Of a stretch of DNA of 59,354 nt, positions 25,654 to 35,691 are shown piece after piece. Made by a program: the position numbers and the translations under genes. The notes under the pieces were generated by a model. It was not told the origin of the DNA and ran no database searches. It saw only the letters and a program-made list of their open reading frames with translations. Origin of the DNA: Actinomadura macra NBRC 14102 (GTDB taxonomy: Bacteria; Actinomycetota; Actinomycetes; Streptosporangiales; Streptosporangiaceae); the NCBI RefSeq assembly GCF_001552215.1, contig NZ_BCQT01000021.1, positions 1 through 59,354 of the forward strand, read 5' to 3'. Numbering within the stretch: the stretch's first letter is position 1; each line of letters starts with the position of its first letter.

Positions 25654-26094
25654 CGGATCCTCTACAGGCGGTGAACGGGCTACTGGTGGCTCGGGATCCG
25701 CCTGGTCGGCGGGGCGCGCGGACGGGCGCCGGGGTATCGGCACGGCCCTGCGGTAATGAGCCGGCAACTACCACCTAAGCCCACTTCCGGGTAGGCGGGA
25801 AACCGTTGATCGTGACAAAGCTCATCACCAGGGCCGATCACGAGAACGCCGGATGGTGGGACCATGCAGAGATTCGGCTGAATTTCCCGCCGATGACGGG
25901 TCAACAGCCGGCGCCCCATTCTTCCCAGACTGGGTTATCCGTGCCTCTGGGACGTATCCCCTCAAAGGCGAAAAGGTGCGCGGCCGAGCGTGGGCGCGGC
26001 CATAGTGATGGCCCACATGGAGGCAGGCCCTTCGCCCCGGGCCGCGGGGCGGGCGGTCCGGAGTGAAGGGCCTTGGTCGGGGTGGGACTTCAGA
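25654..26094. other. Intergenic region
   Basis: No convincing gene was found here. The short open frames lack ribosome binding sites and coding character. The promoter of the gene at 25653 must lie at the left end. I see no repeat or hairpin of note. Confidence 0.6.
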
Positions 26095-26424
26095 TCAGTG
26101 CCGTCGCCGCGGCTCCGCGGCGCTACCGCGGAGCTGGTCGATCCAGGCGGTTCCGGTGACCAGCGTGAGCAGGATTCCGCCGGCCAGCATGGTCGCCACC
26201 GCCATGACCAGCGCCATCAGTAGCGTGCTCTGGATCAGGAACACGACGAACACGATCGTCGTGAACATCACGAGGGTGGCGGGCCAGCCCCACTTCGTCA
26301 GGGGAGGAGTGGGCAGCCGCCGCGCTCGGGCCGGCGGTGAGGCGGCACGTCGCGTCCGCCGGACCGGCGGGGGATCCGCGGCGCCGGAGCCGTCACTCTG
26401 GTGTGTGCGATGCAGGATCGGCAT
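26095..26424 (-). CDS. Small two-helix membrane protein
   Basis: The 109-residue product starts at ATG 26424 with AAGGGGG upstream. A basic, Pro-rich cytoplasmic N-terminus is followed by two hydrophobic helices (ATLVMFTTIVFVVFLIQSTLL and ALVMAVATMLAGGILLTLV) and a polar basic tail. No function is recognisable. Confidence 0.6.
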   Translation of the reverse strand: MPILHRTHQSDGSGAADPPPVRRTRRAASPPARARRLPTPPLTKWGWPATLVMFTTIVFVVFLIQSTLLMALVMAVATMLAGGILLTLVTGTAWIDQLRGSAAEPRRRH

Positions 26425-26679
26425 GACGCCCCCTTTGGGGGTTCGAGCCGGTGTGGCGGGCCAACCTCAGGATGGGGATGTCGTCATTGCCGGATATCTC
26501 AAATACTACGCGTATTTGCGTTAGATATCCATGAATATTGCAAACAATTTCGCGGAGTGAGCCCTGAATAGGTGCGCTTGCCCGCGGGCCGAGGACTTCC
26601 CATGAGACGGTTCGATCAGCCGGGGAGTGATCCCGGTCAGCAGGGAAATGTACCGAGGTGCTCGACCCGGGGGGACCAG

Positions 26680-28398
26680 ATGAGCGGTGAGACGGACGAC
26701 CGGCCGGACACGAACCGTGATCCTCTGGTCGAGGCGATGAACTCGGGGGTCCTCGCCATCGACGAGTCCGGCCGGATCACGGCGTGGAACCCACGGGCCC
26801 GACAGCTTCTCGGCTACACGCGGGACGACGTGCTGGGAAGGTCGCTGCACCGGCTCCTCCTCCGGGACGACCAGGGGCGCGTCCCGCGGGAACGCGACAG
26901 CCGCCTCATGCGCGCGCTGCGCACGGGCATCCCCGACCGTGGGGACGGCGAGAGGTTCGCCCACCGCGACGGTCGGCTGGTGATGTGCTCCTGGTCGTCG
27001 GCGCCGATCTACACCGGCGAGCCGGCCGGCGGTGGACGCAAGGCGGGGGCGGTGGCCGGGGCCGTCATCGTCCTACAGGACGCCGCCGAGCGGTTCAGGG
27101 CCGAGCGTGAGCAGCGGGAACGGATGGGCGAGGCACGGCGGGCCCAGTCCCGCCTGGCGCTGGTGGCCGAGATCACCACGGTGCTGTCGTCCACGCTGAA
27201 CGAGGAGGAGGTGCTGCGGCGGCTGGTCCGGCTCGTGGTGCCCGCGCTCGGGGACTGGGCGGAGGTCGACCTGCTGGTCTCCGACGGCCGCGTCGAGCGG
27301 GTCACCGCGACGCACCGCGACCTCTCCGCCGCCGATCTCGCCGATCTCGCCCGGCTGGAGGGTCCGCTTCCGCCGCTTCCCCGGATCCCGCGCGGGCCGC
27401 TGGCCCAGGTGCTGCGCGGGGGCGCGACGGTCGTCGTCAGCGGCGACACCGGTGCCTACGCCGACGAACCGCTGGCAGCGGCCCAGTACGAGCTCTTCCG
27501 GGTCATGGACGCCCAGAGCGCGATCATCACGCCGCTGGCGGCCCGGGGCGAGACCTACGGCGCGCTGACCCTGGGGTACTCGCGCCCCGGGCAGGGCTAC
27601 GGGCCGGAAGACAGGCTCGTCGTCGAGGACGTCGCGCGCCGCACCGGTCTCGTCCTGGCCAATGCCCGCCTTTTCGCGGCGCAGCGCAACACGGCCGAGG
27701 CCATGCAGCGCAGCCTGCTCACCCCGCTGCCCCAGCCAGGGGACCTGCAGTTGCAGGCCCGGTACGTGCCCGCGACCAAGGCCAGCTGGGTCGGCGGCGA
27801 CTGGTACGACGCCTTCCTGCTGCCCGATGGGGCGACCGGCCTGGTCCTGGGGGACATCGTGGGCCATGACCTGCACGCCGCGGCCCGGATGGCCCAGGTC
27901 CGCAACATGCTCAGGGCGCTGGCCTGGGATCTGGCCACGCCGCCCAGCATCGTGCTGGAACGCCTGGACGGCGTGATGGCCGCGGTCAGCGACACCGAGA
28001 TGGCCACCGCCGTGTACGCCCTCGTCGACGGGGACGCCGGCGAGGGATGGAGACTGCGCTGGTGCAACGCGGGCCATCCACCGCCACTGCTGATCACCCG
28101 TGACGGCGCCACGCTCTTCCTGGAGGAGCACGGAATGCTGCTCGGCAGCCCCGAGCTCACCGGCACGCGCCCCGACGGCACACACGTCCTCCCGCCGCTG
28201 TCCACCCTCCTGCTCTACAGCGACGGACTCATCGAGACCCGCGGTGCCGACCTGACCGACCGCCTCACCGGTCTCCGCCGCCATGGCGCTCATCTGGCCC
28301 AGCTCCCGCTGCCCGACCTGTGCGACCAACTCCTCCTGCGCATGGATCCCAGCGGCGAGGACGACGTCGCGCTCCTCGCCGTCCGCGTCCCCGGCTGA
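26680..28398 (+). CDS. PAS-GAF-SpoIIE (PP2C-type) serine phosphatase
   Basis: From ATG 26680 (GGGGACC upstream) the protein has 572 residues. It comprises a PAS sensor (NSGVLAIDESGRITAWNPRARQLLGYT), a GAF domain (about 165-335) and a C-terminal PP2C/SpoIIE phosphatase domain. The phosphatase begins near RYVPATKASWVGGDWYDAF, with LGDIVGHDLHAA and YSDGLIETR carrying the metal-binding Asp residues. Such proteins dephosphorylate anti-anti-sigma factors in response to signals. No anti-sigma or STAS partner gene is adjacent. An upstream start at 26572 is less likely. Confidence 0.9.
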   Translation: MSGETDDRPDTNRDPLVEAMNSGVLAIDESGRITAWNPRARQLLGYTRDDVLGRSLHRLLLRDDQGRVPRERDSRLMRALRTGIPDRGDGERFAHRDGRLVMCSWSSAPIYTGEPAGGGRKAGAVAGAVIVLQDAAERFRAEREQRERMGEARRAQSRLALVAEITTVLSSTLNEEEVLRRLVRLVVPALGDWAEVDLLVSDGRVERVTATHRDLSAADLADLARLEGPLPPLPRIPRGPLAQVLRGGATVVVSGDTGAYADEPLAAAQYELFRVMDAQSAIITPLAARGETYGALTLGYSRPGQGYGPEDRLVVEDVARRTGLVLANARLFAAQRNTAEAMQRSLLTPLPQPGDLQLQARYVPATKASWVGGDWYDAFLLPDGATGLVLGDIVGHDLHAAARMAQVRNMLRALAWDLATPPSIVLERLDGVMAAVSDTEMATAVYALVDGDAGEGWRLRWCNAGHPPPLLITRDGATLFLEEHGMLLGSPELTGTRPDGTHVLPPLSTLLLYSDGLIETRGADLTDRLTGLRRHGAHLAQLPLPDLCDQLLLRMDPSGEDDVALLAVRVPG

Positions 28399-28593
28399 AG
28401 GCGCAGGCGGGGCGCACGGCGCCCGACGGTTATCGGTCTCGCTGATGAACCATGCTCAGATCGGCCGTTTCGACGACCCGAACGTCGAGCTTGACTGGCG
28501 GGGGACGGATTCGCGCCTGGGCACCGGGCGTGGTCGCCCCGGGCCGGCCACGTACTGGCCTGGATGGCCATCCCCCATCGGAGCGGAGTACCC

Positions 28594-29691
28594 ATGACGA
28601 CAAGCGTGCGCATCGACGATGCGTGCCGGCTCTCCCCAGGCCAGGACGATGCCCGGGGAGCCCGGCGAGGCAGCGACTACGCGATGCTGTCCCGCGAGGT
28701 CAGACAGGCCGGGCTGCTGGCCCGGCGCCCCGGCTACTACTGGGCGAAGATCGTGGGCAACCTTGTCCTGCTGGCCGCCGGCTGGGTCGCGTTCGTCCTG
28801 ATCGGACAGTCATGGTGGCAACTCCTGGTGGCGGCGTTCCTGGCGGTCACGTTCACCCAGACGGCGTTCCTCGGGCACGATGCCGGCCATCAGCAGATAG
28901 CGCGTTCCAGGCGTGTCAATGAACTGCTCGGCCGCCTGCACGGCGACCTTCTGGTGGGGTTCAGCTACGAGTGGTGGACCTCCAAGCACAACCGGCACCA
29001 CGCCCACCCCAACCAGGCCGGCCGTGACCCCGACATCGCCCCGGGAGCGATCGCCTTCACCCGCCCCGACGTCCGGGCCCGGCGCGGAGCCGGCGCGTGG
29101 CTGGCTCGCCACCAAGCCTGGCTCTTCTTCCCGATGCTGCTCCTGGAAGGGTTCCATCTGCATATTGCGGGGGCCCGTGCCCTTTTCAAGCGTGGCGCGA
29201 GCTCGCGCGAGAGCGTCTCCGGGTGGACTCGTCTGGCTGAGGGCGGTCTTCTCCTCGTTCATATCGCCGGATACCTCACCGTCCTGCTCTGGGTGCTCCC
29301 ACCTCTCCAGGCCGCGGGTTTCCTGCTCCTTCAGCAGGGCCTGTTCGGGCTCTACCTGGGCTGTTCGTTCGCGCCCAACCACAAGGGCATGCCGATCTTC
29401 AGCAAGGACCAGAAGACCGACTTCCTGCGCCGGCAGGTGCTGACCGCGCGCAACATCCGCGGTGGTCCGGTCACCGACTTCGCGCTCGGCGGACTGAACT
29501 ACCAGATCGAACACCATCTCTTCCCGTCCATGCCACGCCCCAACCTGCGACGCGCGAAGGCCCTCGTGCACGCCTTCTGCATTCGCCATGAGATCGCCTA
29601 CTACGAGACGAGTCTCCCCGCCTCCTACGCACAGGTGCTGCGTCACCTGCACGCGGTCGGCGGCCCCCTGCGTCCGGAGCTGGAGTACTGA
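28594..29691 (+). CDS. Membrane fatty acid desaturase
   Basis: The 365-residue protein starts at ATG 28594 with GGAGCGGAG upstream. The three histidine boxes of acyl-lipid desaturases are present: HDAGHQ (95-100), HNRHHAHP (132-139) and QIEHHLFP (about 303-310). Hydrophobic helices lie between them. The di-iron enzyme introduces a double bond into membrane acyl chains using electrons from a ferredoxin-type donor. It resembles the linoleoyl-CoA/delta-type family. No obvious electron-transfer gene is adjacent. Confidence 0.92.
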   Translation: MTTSVRIDDACRLSPGQDDARGARRGSDYAMLSREVRQAGLLARRPGYYWAKIVGNLVLLAAGWVAFVLIGQSWWQLLVAAFLAVTFTQTAFLGHDAGHQQIARSRRVNELLGRLHGDLLVGFSYEWWTSKHNRHHAHPNQAGRDPDIAPGAIAFTRPDVRARRGAGAWLARHQAWLFFPMLLLEGFHLHIAGARALFKRGASSRESVSGWTRLAEGGLLLVHIAGYLTVLLWVLPPLQAAGFLLLQQGLFGLYLGCSFAPNHKGMPIFSKDQKTDFLRRQVLTARNIRGGPVTDFALGGLNYQIEHHLFPSMPRPNLRRAKALVHAFCIRHEIAYYETSLPASYAQVLRHLHAVGGPLRPELEY

Positions 29692-29894
29692 TCCACGCTT
29701 GGTTCGGACGACTCGCACCAGGCGATCAATTGCGTCGCGGCACGCTTCCTCCGCCCTCCTGCGCCCCCCGCCGATTCCCCGGCCGTCCCGGGCGAACCCA
29801 GTGCGTTCAGACGATCATTACAGGGGCGATCGTGGTGAGCGCCTGGAGCAGTCCTGGCGGCCGGGGGCCGGGGGACGTGGCTCTCGCCGCCCGG

Positions 29895-30221
29895 TCAGAC
29901 CTGGCGCTGATGGACATAGCACCATCGCCATGTCGATTCCGGCTCAAGGGCGCCGACGAGCGGGTGATCGGTTTCCTGGTAGTGCGCCCGGCCGTGCTGC
30001 TGGGGCGAGTCGTCGGAACACGCCACCCAGCCGCAGTTCAGGCAGACCCGTAGCCTCGTCCAGGTATCGCCGGCGGCCTGGCATGCCGGGCATCCGCCCG
30101 ATCGCGGGGTCACCGGCCCCAACTCGTCGAGATGCCCGCAACGGGGCGCCGATCCGTTCAGGCTGATCGGGGTTGCGCTTGAGGACATGAGGTGATGGGC
30201 CCCGTCCCGGCTGGTGTCCAT
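29895..30221 (-). CDS. UBP-type zinc finger protein
   Basis: From ATG 30221 (AGGGAGG upstream) the product has 108 residues. It contains CGHLDELGPVTPR, CPAC, CLNCGWVACSD and H-x3-H elements, the Cys/His pattern of a bacterial zf-UBP domain. In eukaryotes this domain binds ubiquitin tails. In actinomycetes the stand-alone form has unknown partners and is often found near redox or membrane enzymes. It is convergent with the desaturase gene. Confidence 0.8.
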   Translation of the reverse strand: MDTSRDGAHHLMSSSATPISLNGSAPRCGHLDELGPVTPRSGGCPACQAAGDTWTRLRVCLNCGWVACSDDSPQQHGRAHYQETDHPLVGALEPESTWRWCYVHQRQV

Positions 30222-30529
30222 GGCAGGCCCTCCCTCTCTGTGATCGCCGTTCCTGCTCGGTGGTTGTCGGCCCTCATGATCGAGTGAATCGCGCCGGCGT
30301 TCCGTTGGAAACAGGCAAGCGGAGCGAAGCTCATCACCCGGACCCAACAACCGCGGGCTGGGCTGCGGGGCCCTCCTGCCCCGGCCGCGGACGAACGTAT
30401 GCTCTGGGTTGAGAGCCCTTCAAGCTCAGGGACGGCTCCGGCCCCCTAACGCCCGGAACAGGCCGTCCCGGACGAGGCAGAAGCGGATTTTGCCGTTGGA
30501 GGGCGGCGACGTATACCGGGGGTGCCGGT
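30222..30529. other. Intergenic region before the LysR gene
   Basis: No gene seen in these 308 bases. The region separates divergent genes and must hold their promoters. No clear T-N11-A operator could be assigned. Confidence 0.5.
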
Positions 30530-31474
30530 TTGGAGCTGCGCCAGCTTCGCTATTTCGTGACCGTCGCCGAGGAACTGCACTTCGGGCGGGCGGCCGCCCG
30601 GGAGCACATCGTCCAGTCGGCGCTGAGCCAGCAGGTGCAGCGGCTGGAACGCGAGCTGGGCATCCGTTTGCTCGAACGCAGCACGCACCATGTCGCGCTG
30701 ACCGCGGCCGGCGCGGCGTTCCTGGTCGAGGCACGGCAGATCCTGGCACACGTGGACCGGGCCGCCGATGTCGCCCGCGGCACCGCCGGCGCGGCCCCCG
30801 CCCTCCGGGTGGGGATCATCGACGCGAGCTACGACTCGATGCCCCAGATCCTGCACGAGGCGCAGGCGCGCCACCCCGGCCTGGTCATCCACCAGATCGA
30901 GGCAGGTGTGCCCGAGCAGTTCCAGCTGCTCACCGACGGCCGGCTCGATGTCGGAATCGGCCGCGCCGCCCTCGCCCCTCGCCAGATCGCCTCGCAGGTG
31001 TTCCGCCACGACCCCCTCGGCGTCCTGATCCCGTACGGGCATCGTTTCGCCGACATGGAGGCCGTGCCGGTCGCCGTCCTGGCGCGGGAGCCGCTGCTGC
31101 TCGCCGCGGAGGCCCAGGCCCCGGAGTTCAACCAGTTCACTGTCGAGCTGTGCCGCGCCGCCGGCTTCACCCCCACGGTCCATGAGGGGACGGTCGAGAG
31201 CATCCGGGCGGCCGCTGACCTCGTCGCGCAGGGGCGCTGCCTGTACTGCGTGCCGTCTTCCTGCATCAGCGCGCTTCCGGGCACCCTCTGGCGTCCGCTC
31301 GCCGACCCGGCCGCGCACTACCCGTGGTCGGTCCTCTGGCGCGCGGACAACGACTCCGACTATGTCGCCGCCATCGTCAACTGCGCGCGCACCATGGCGA
31401 CGCGACTCGGCTGGCTCACCGGCCCGGACCGGCTCGTCCCGGATCACACCTCCACCGAGCGCGCGGCGGACTGA
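30530..31474 (+). CDS. LysR-family transcriptional regulator
   Basis: The TTG start at 30530 gives a 314-residue protein. It has the N-terminal winged HTH of LysR proteins (LRQLRYFVTVAEELHFGRAA, then SALSQQVQRLERELGIRLLERS) and a C-terminal effector-binding domain. The gene is convergent with the MFS exporter gene. It may regulate the nearby exporter/PLP-enzyme genes, but the usual divergent arrangement is lacking. Confidence 0.9.
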   Translation: MELRQLRYFVTVAEELHFGRAAAREHIVQSALSQQVQRLERELGIRLLERSTHHVALTAAGAAFLVEARQILAHVDRAADVARGTAGAAPALRVGIIDASYDSMPQILHEAQARHPGLVIHQIEAGVPEQFQLLTDGRLDVGIGRAALAPRQIASQVFRHDPLGVLIPYGHRFADMEAVPVAVLAREPLLLAAEAQAPEFNQFTVELCRAAGFTPTVHEGTVESIRAAADLVAQGRCLYCVPSSCISALPGTLWRPLADPAAHYPWSVLWRADNDSDYVAAIVNCARTMATRLGWLTGPDRLVPDHTSTERAAD

Positions 31475-31488
31475 CCGCCGAACGGGCG

Positions 31489-32727
31489 CTAGGTGCTGAC
31501 GTGGACCGGACGCGGGCGCTCCTCTTCCTCGTTGCGGGGGTCGCTGAAGCGGGCCATGCCGGGGACCAGCAGGGTGGCCAGCGCGCTGGCGATGACCAGG
31601 AGGCCGGCGGTGTCGAGCACGGTGCGGGCGCCGAGGGCGTCCACCGCGACGGGGATGACCGCGAAGCCGACCGGGCTCATCCCGTAGGAAACCAGGAAGT
31701 CCAGCGACGAGATACGAGCCTGGAGCCGGGTGGGGACCTCGCGCTGGATCGCGGTGAACCAGGGGATGTTGAAGACCTCGATGCCGACCCCGCCGAGGGC
31801 GCAGGCGGCGATGATCGTCCAACTGTGGGAGGCGTGGGCGAGGGAGAGCGGGACGAGGCCGTAGCAGCCCAGCATGATCATGGCGGGCACGCCCACCCGC
31901 CGGGGCCGCCAGCGGCTCATCAGCAGGGCGCCCGCGATCGCGCCGGCCGAGTAGGCGCCGAGCGCGGCGCCGATCAGCGCGTTCGAGCCGAACCGCTGCT
32001 GGCTCACCACGGGCAACATCACGTACTTGGCCGCCTCGCCGAGGGCGAGCCAGAACACCAGGGCGGTGATGCCGGCGAGGAACCAGCGGTGGCGGCGCGC
32101 CTCCGCCAGCCCCTCCCGGAACTCCACCAGCATGGACGACCGGACGGCCGCGGCCGGCGACGACGGGCGCCCGGTGGCGACGGTCGCGGCCAGCAGGGCC
32201 GAGCCCAGCCAGAGGGCGGCGGCGATCGTCAGGGTGGCCCCCCGGCCGAACTGGGCGTAGAGCGCCACCGCCGCGGTCGGGCCGCCCACGAGCCAGATCC
32301 GCAGGCTGAGCGTGGTGGCGGCGTTGGCCTGGTGCAGCCGGTCCTCGTCGACGAGATCCGCGGTGAGGGCCTGGTAGGCGCTGCGGAAGGTGCCCTCGCC
32401 CGCGCCCGCGCAGCAGATCGCGGCGCAGACGGCGACGAGGGGCAGGCCGGCGGCGAGGCCGACCACCGCCGTGGCGCCGCCGCGGACCGCGCTGGAGACG
32501 GTCAGCACGACGGCGCGGGGATAACGGTCGGCGATGATCCCGCCGGGCAGGGACCCGAGGACGAACCCCAGCGTCCGCGCGCCCAGCACCAGGCCGAGCG
32601 CGGAGAGCCCGGCGGTGTCCAGGACGGCCAGCGTCAGGGCCGTCGGCATCATGCCGGTCGCCGCCGCCGAGGCGGAGTAGCTCAGCCACAGGCGGCGGAA
32701 CGACCGCTCGCGGAGAACGGTGAGCAT
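31489..32727 (-). CDS. MFS transporter
   Basis: ATG 32727 follows GGAGGTGA by 5 bases, giving a 412-residue protein with about 12 hydrophobic helices. The MFS motif A-like loop GGIIADRYPRAVVL follows helix 2. The gene starts 4 bases after the stop of the PLP-enzyme gene, so the two form an operon. Relatives include enterobactin- or drug-type exporters. The substrate is probably the product of the coupled enzyme or a molecule built from it, which is inference. Confidence 0.88.
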   Translation of the reverse strand: MLTVLRERSFRRLWLSYSASAAATGMMPTALTLAVLDTAGLSALGLVLGARTLGFVLGSLPGGIIADRYPRAVVLTVSSAVRGGATAVVGLAAGLPLVAVCAAICCAGAGEGTFRSAYQALTADLVDEDRLHQANAATTLSLRIWLVGGPTAAVALYAQFGRGATLTIAAALWLGSALLAATVATGRPSSPAAAVRSSMLVEFREGLAEARRHRWFLAGITALVFWLALGEAAKYVMLPVVSQQRFGSNALIGAALGAYSAGAIAGALLMSRWRPRRVGVPAMIMLGCYGLVPLSLAHASHSWTIIAACALGGVGIEVFNIPWFTAIQREVPTRLQARISSLDFLVSYGMSPVGFAVIPVAVDALGARTVLDTAGLLVIASALATLLVPGMARFSDPRNEEEERPRPVHVST

Positions 32728-32731
32728 CCCG

Positions 32732-33850
32732 TCACCTCCACTCGGAGCGCGCCAGCACGATGCTGGGGCAGCCGAGTTCGGCGGCCAGCCCCGGGCGGTG
32801 GTTGGCGCATTCGGCGGCCGGCCTGGTGGAGTAGGGCGTGAGCTCCCGCGCGCGTCCGCGGAGCTCGTCGGGGGCGGTGGCGGTCGTGAGCCCGTGGGCT
32901 TCCAGCCAGCCGTCGTTGAAGGCGGTGGCCAGGTACCGCTCGCCGCGGTCGGCGGCCAGGAAGGCGACCTGCTGCCCCGGCCGGCCGCGCATCGCCTTCG
33001 CCAGCGCGACGGTGAGGGCCGCGCCGGTCGAGACACCGGCGAACAGCCCCTCGCTGCGCACCAGGGTGCGGCAGGCGCGGAAGGCGTCCTCGTCGGTGAC
33101 CTTGTAGACCTGGTCCACCAGCGACAGGTCCGAGAGGTTCGAGGGCGTCCAGCTCAGCCCGACGCCGGGGACCAGGTACGGGTGCGGCTCGCCCCCGAAG
33201 ACGGTGGAACCCCACACATCGACGCCGATCACCGCGACGTGCGGCGCGCGCTCCTTGACGGCCCTGGCGATGCCGCCCAGCTGCCCGCCGGTGGAGACCG
33301 TGCACACCACCGCCGTCAGGCGGCGCGCCTGGTCGAGCAGTTCGCGTGCGGTCGTCCGGTAATGCGCCTGGCTGTTGAGCGGATTGAAGCATTGGTCAGG
33401 ACGGAACGAGTTGCGGATTTCTCGATGCAGCTTGTTGGCGTAGGCGATTCGGGTCTTGTGATAGGAGCCCGAGTCGTCGGGCTCGTCGACGATGACGATC
33501 TCCGAGCCGAATGCTTCCAGCAGGCCGCGGTTGGTGGGGGTGAGTTTGGGATCGACGACGGCGATCACGCGATAGCCGCGGGACGCGCCGATCATCGCCA
33601 GTGCGATGGAGAAGTTCCCCGAGGACGATTCGATGATCGTCCCGCCGGGACGGAGCAGCCCGGTCCGCTCGGCGTGCTCGACGATGTACCAGGCGGGGCG
33701 GTCCTTGAGACTGCCCGCGGGATTGGTGTTCTCCAGCTTGGCGATCAGCTGCGCCTCACCGTCGGTCGTGAGATTGCGCAGGCGTACCGCCGGAGTCTGC
33801 CCGATGACGTCCAGGAGCTCGGGCATGCGTGTACTGCTTATCGACTTCAT
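32732..33850 (-). CDS. Cysteine synthase-like PLP enzyme (SbnA-like)
   Basis: The 372-residue protein is a fold-type II PLP enzyme. The Schiff-base lysine is in NPAGSLKDRPAW, the substrate loop is ESSSGNF and the phosphate-binding loop is VSTGGQLGG. The ESSSGNF loop and overall length resemble SbnA, which makes N-(2-amino-2-carboxyethyl)glutamate from O-phosphoserine and glutamate for 2,3-diaminopropionate. No SbnB-type dehydrogenase is adjacent, so the product may differ. It is co-transcribed with the MFS exporter. Confidence 0.85.
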   Translation of the reverse strand: MKSISSTRMPELLDVIGQTPAVRLRNLTTDGEAQLIAKLENTNPAGSLKDRPAWYIVEHAERTGLLRPGGTIIESSSGNFSIALAMIGASRGYRVIAVVDPKLTPTNRGLLEAFGSEIVIVDEPDDSGSYHKTRIAYANKLHREIRNSFRPDQCFNPLNSQAHYRTTARELLDQARRLTAVVCTVSTGGQLGGIARAVKERAPHVAVIGVDVWGSTVFGGEPHPYLVPGVGLSWTPSNLSDLSLVDQVYKVTDEDAFRACRTLVRSEGLFAGVSTGAALTVALAKAMRGRPGQQVAFLAADRGERYLATAFNDGWLEAHGLTTATAPDELRGRARELTPYSTRPAAECANHRPGLAAELGCPSIVLARSEWR

Positions 33851-33929
33851 TGCGAATGGTCCTCTTCGGCCGCGAAACGTGACAGGTCATGTTTCTGTGC
33901 TCGACGTGGTGCCTGAGTCGAGCGGCCGA

Positions 33930-34379
33930 TCAGGTCCGGAAAACGCACAGCGCGGCCAGGGCGGCGGCACCCGTACGGTGCTCCGCCAGGCCGAAGCCGG
34001 CTAACCGCGCCCCCGGCAGGGAAGGTGGGCACGGCGCGCCGTCCAGGCCGGCCCACAGGACGGTGACCGGCGCGGAGAGGACGGGCAGGAGCGGGTGATC
34101 CGGCGCTTCCACCGCCTCACCGCGCGGCATCGCCCCGTCGGGTGGGGCCTCATGGCATTTCTCGTGGTGGAGCACCAGCGCCGGCACCGAGGTGCCGGTG
34201 GCGCAGGCGCTCGGCAGTGGTATGGCCTCCGCCGCCGTCGAGGCGATGTGTTCGCCGTGACAATCCCCCAGGGGCGTGCACGGCACCCCGTATGCGAGGA
34301 AAACCGCGACGGACAGCAGAATATAAAACCGCAGGCCACGATGCCTGCGATGGCTTATTCTGCTTATGGCGAAGCGCAT
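33930..34379 (-). CDS. Small membrane-anchored protein, Cys/His-containing
   Basis: From ATG 34379 the product has about 149 residues; an earlier ATG at 34418 is possible. A basic N-terminus and one hydrophobic helix (FYILLSVAVFLAYGVPC) are followed by an exported domain with CHGEH and HHEKCHEAP. These could bind a metal. It is on the same strand as the PLP-enzyme/exporter pair, 79 bases upstream, and diverges from a LysR gene. Function unknown. Confidence 0.6.
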   Translation of the reverse strand: MRFAISRISHRRHRGLRFYILLSVAVFLAYGVPCTPLGDCHGEHIASTAAEAIPLPSACATGTSVPALVLHHEKCHEAPPDGAMPRGEAVEAPDHPLLPVLSAPVTVLWAGLDGAPCPPSLPGARLAGFGLAEHRTGAAALAALCVFRT

Positions 34380-34716
34380 GACCTTGAAAGGGTAACCGAG
34401 GGTAGTGTCTCTTTCCATAGAGTGAATATGGGAGATTTTCAATGTTGATTCGAGGGGCGTAGAAGGGCGCGAATGACCCGGTACGCATGCGTGAACGGCA
34501 CCGTTCAGACCCGGGACGGGGCGGCAGTCCTGGATGGCAGTGGGTGGGCGGCCGCCTTCTGATGGGTGCTTTGTGATCACCGTGCCGGAGCGTGTTCTCC
34601 GGAACCCGGCTAAATGAATAGGAAAGTTTCTTATTTGAGGCGAATGGATCACGAAAAAGTCAGATTGACAGCGCTGAACACTTGCGGGACCTACCATTAG
34701 TGCATAACTTCACGCC
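34380..34716. other. Divergent promoter region
   Basis: About 340 bases, noticeably more AT-rich than the flanks, separate the membrane-anchored protein gene from the LysR gene at 34717. LysR-type control of the leftward genes is plausible. No gene seen. Confidence 0.5.
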
Positions 34717-35691
34717 ATGCAAGTTGAAATACGCCATCTGCGCGTGCTCAGCCAGCTCGCCGAGACGGGGAGCATTACGCGCGCCGCGGCGAACCTGGGC
34801 GTCTCCCAGCCCACGCTCAGCAAGCAGCTCTGCCGGATGGAGAAGGCGTTCGGCGGTCCGCTGTTCGTCCGCAGCCGGCGCGGCATCACCCTGACCGCGC
34901 TGGGCCGGCACGTCGTGGCCCGCGCCCGCGGGGTGCTGACCGACATGGACGACCTGCTCGCCAGCCTGCCCGGCAGCGGCACCCGCATGCGCCTCCGGCT
35001 CGGCACGCATTCGCACCTCCTGCTCGGGCGGTGGCTGCGCCGCCTCGGGACCGAACTGCCGCACCGTGCCGTCACCACCAGCCTGGACCACTCCGGTGCC
35101 GTCCTCACCCACCTGCTCGCCAAGGACCAGGTCGACGTGGTCTTCATGGGACGGGTCGCCGACCATCACGCGCCGCCATGCCCGCCCGGCACCGCCGAGC
35201 GCCTGATCACCGTCGAGCCCTGCGGCATCGCGCTGCCGTCCGCCCACCCGCTCGCCGCCCGCGGCCGCGTCCGCCTGGCCGATCTCGCCGCCGAGACCTG
35301 GATCCCGCCGCAGGGAGGCGACGACGGCGGCACCGCCATGCTGCGCGCCGCGTGCGAGGCCGCGGGCTTCACCCCCCGGTTCCGCTACGCCGACATGGAG
35401 ACGAGCGGCATCATCGGCTTCATCGCGGCCGGGTTGGCCATCGCGCTCGTCGCGCCCACCTGGGAGCCCGTGGAGGGGATCACCGTCGTCGCCCTCGACG
35501 GGCACGTCACCGACGCCTACCGCGTCCTTCGCTGGCGCCTGACCACCGTCGGCGTCGGCGAGATCGACATCCTGCATCGCACCCATCACGAGCTGTACAA
35601 CGCGGTCGTTCAGCGCCACATCGCCACCCTGCCCTGGCTCGCCGATCACCCCGACGCCCGTCCCCGGACCTTCGATCCCCCCGCCTCCTGA
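34717..35691 (+). CDS. LysR-family transcriptional regulator
   Basis: The 324-residue protein has the LysR HTH (IRHLRVLSQLAETGSITRAAANLGVSQPTLSKQL) and a C-terminal effector domain. It diverges from the leftward membrane-protein/PLP-enzyme/exporter genes, the classic arrangement for a LysR regulator and its target. It may therefore control that operon. Confidence 0.9.
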   Translation: MQVEIRHLRVLSQLAETGSITRAAANLGVSQPTLSKQLCRMEKAFGGPLFVRSRRGITLTALGRHVVARARGVLTDMDDLLASLPGSGTRMRLRLGTHSHLLLGRWLRRLGTELPHRAVTTSLDHSGAVLTHLLAKDQVDVVFMGRVADHHAPPCPPGTAERLITVEPCGIALPSAHPLAARGRVRLADLAAETWIPPQGGDDGGTAMLRAACEAAGFTPRFRYADMETSGIIGFIAAGLAIALVAPTWEPVEGITVVALDGHVTDAYRVLRWRLTTVGVGEIDILHRTHHELYNAVVQRHIATLPWLADHPDARPRTFDPPAS

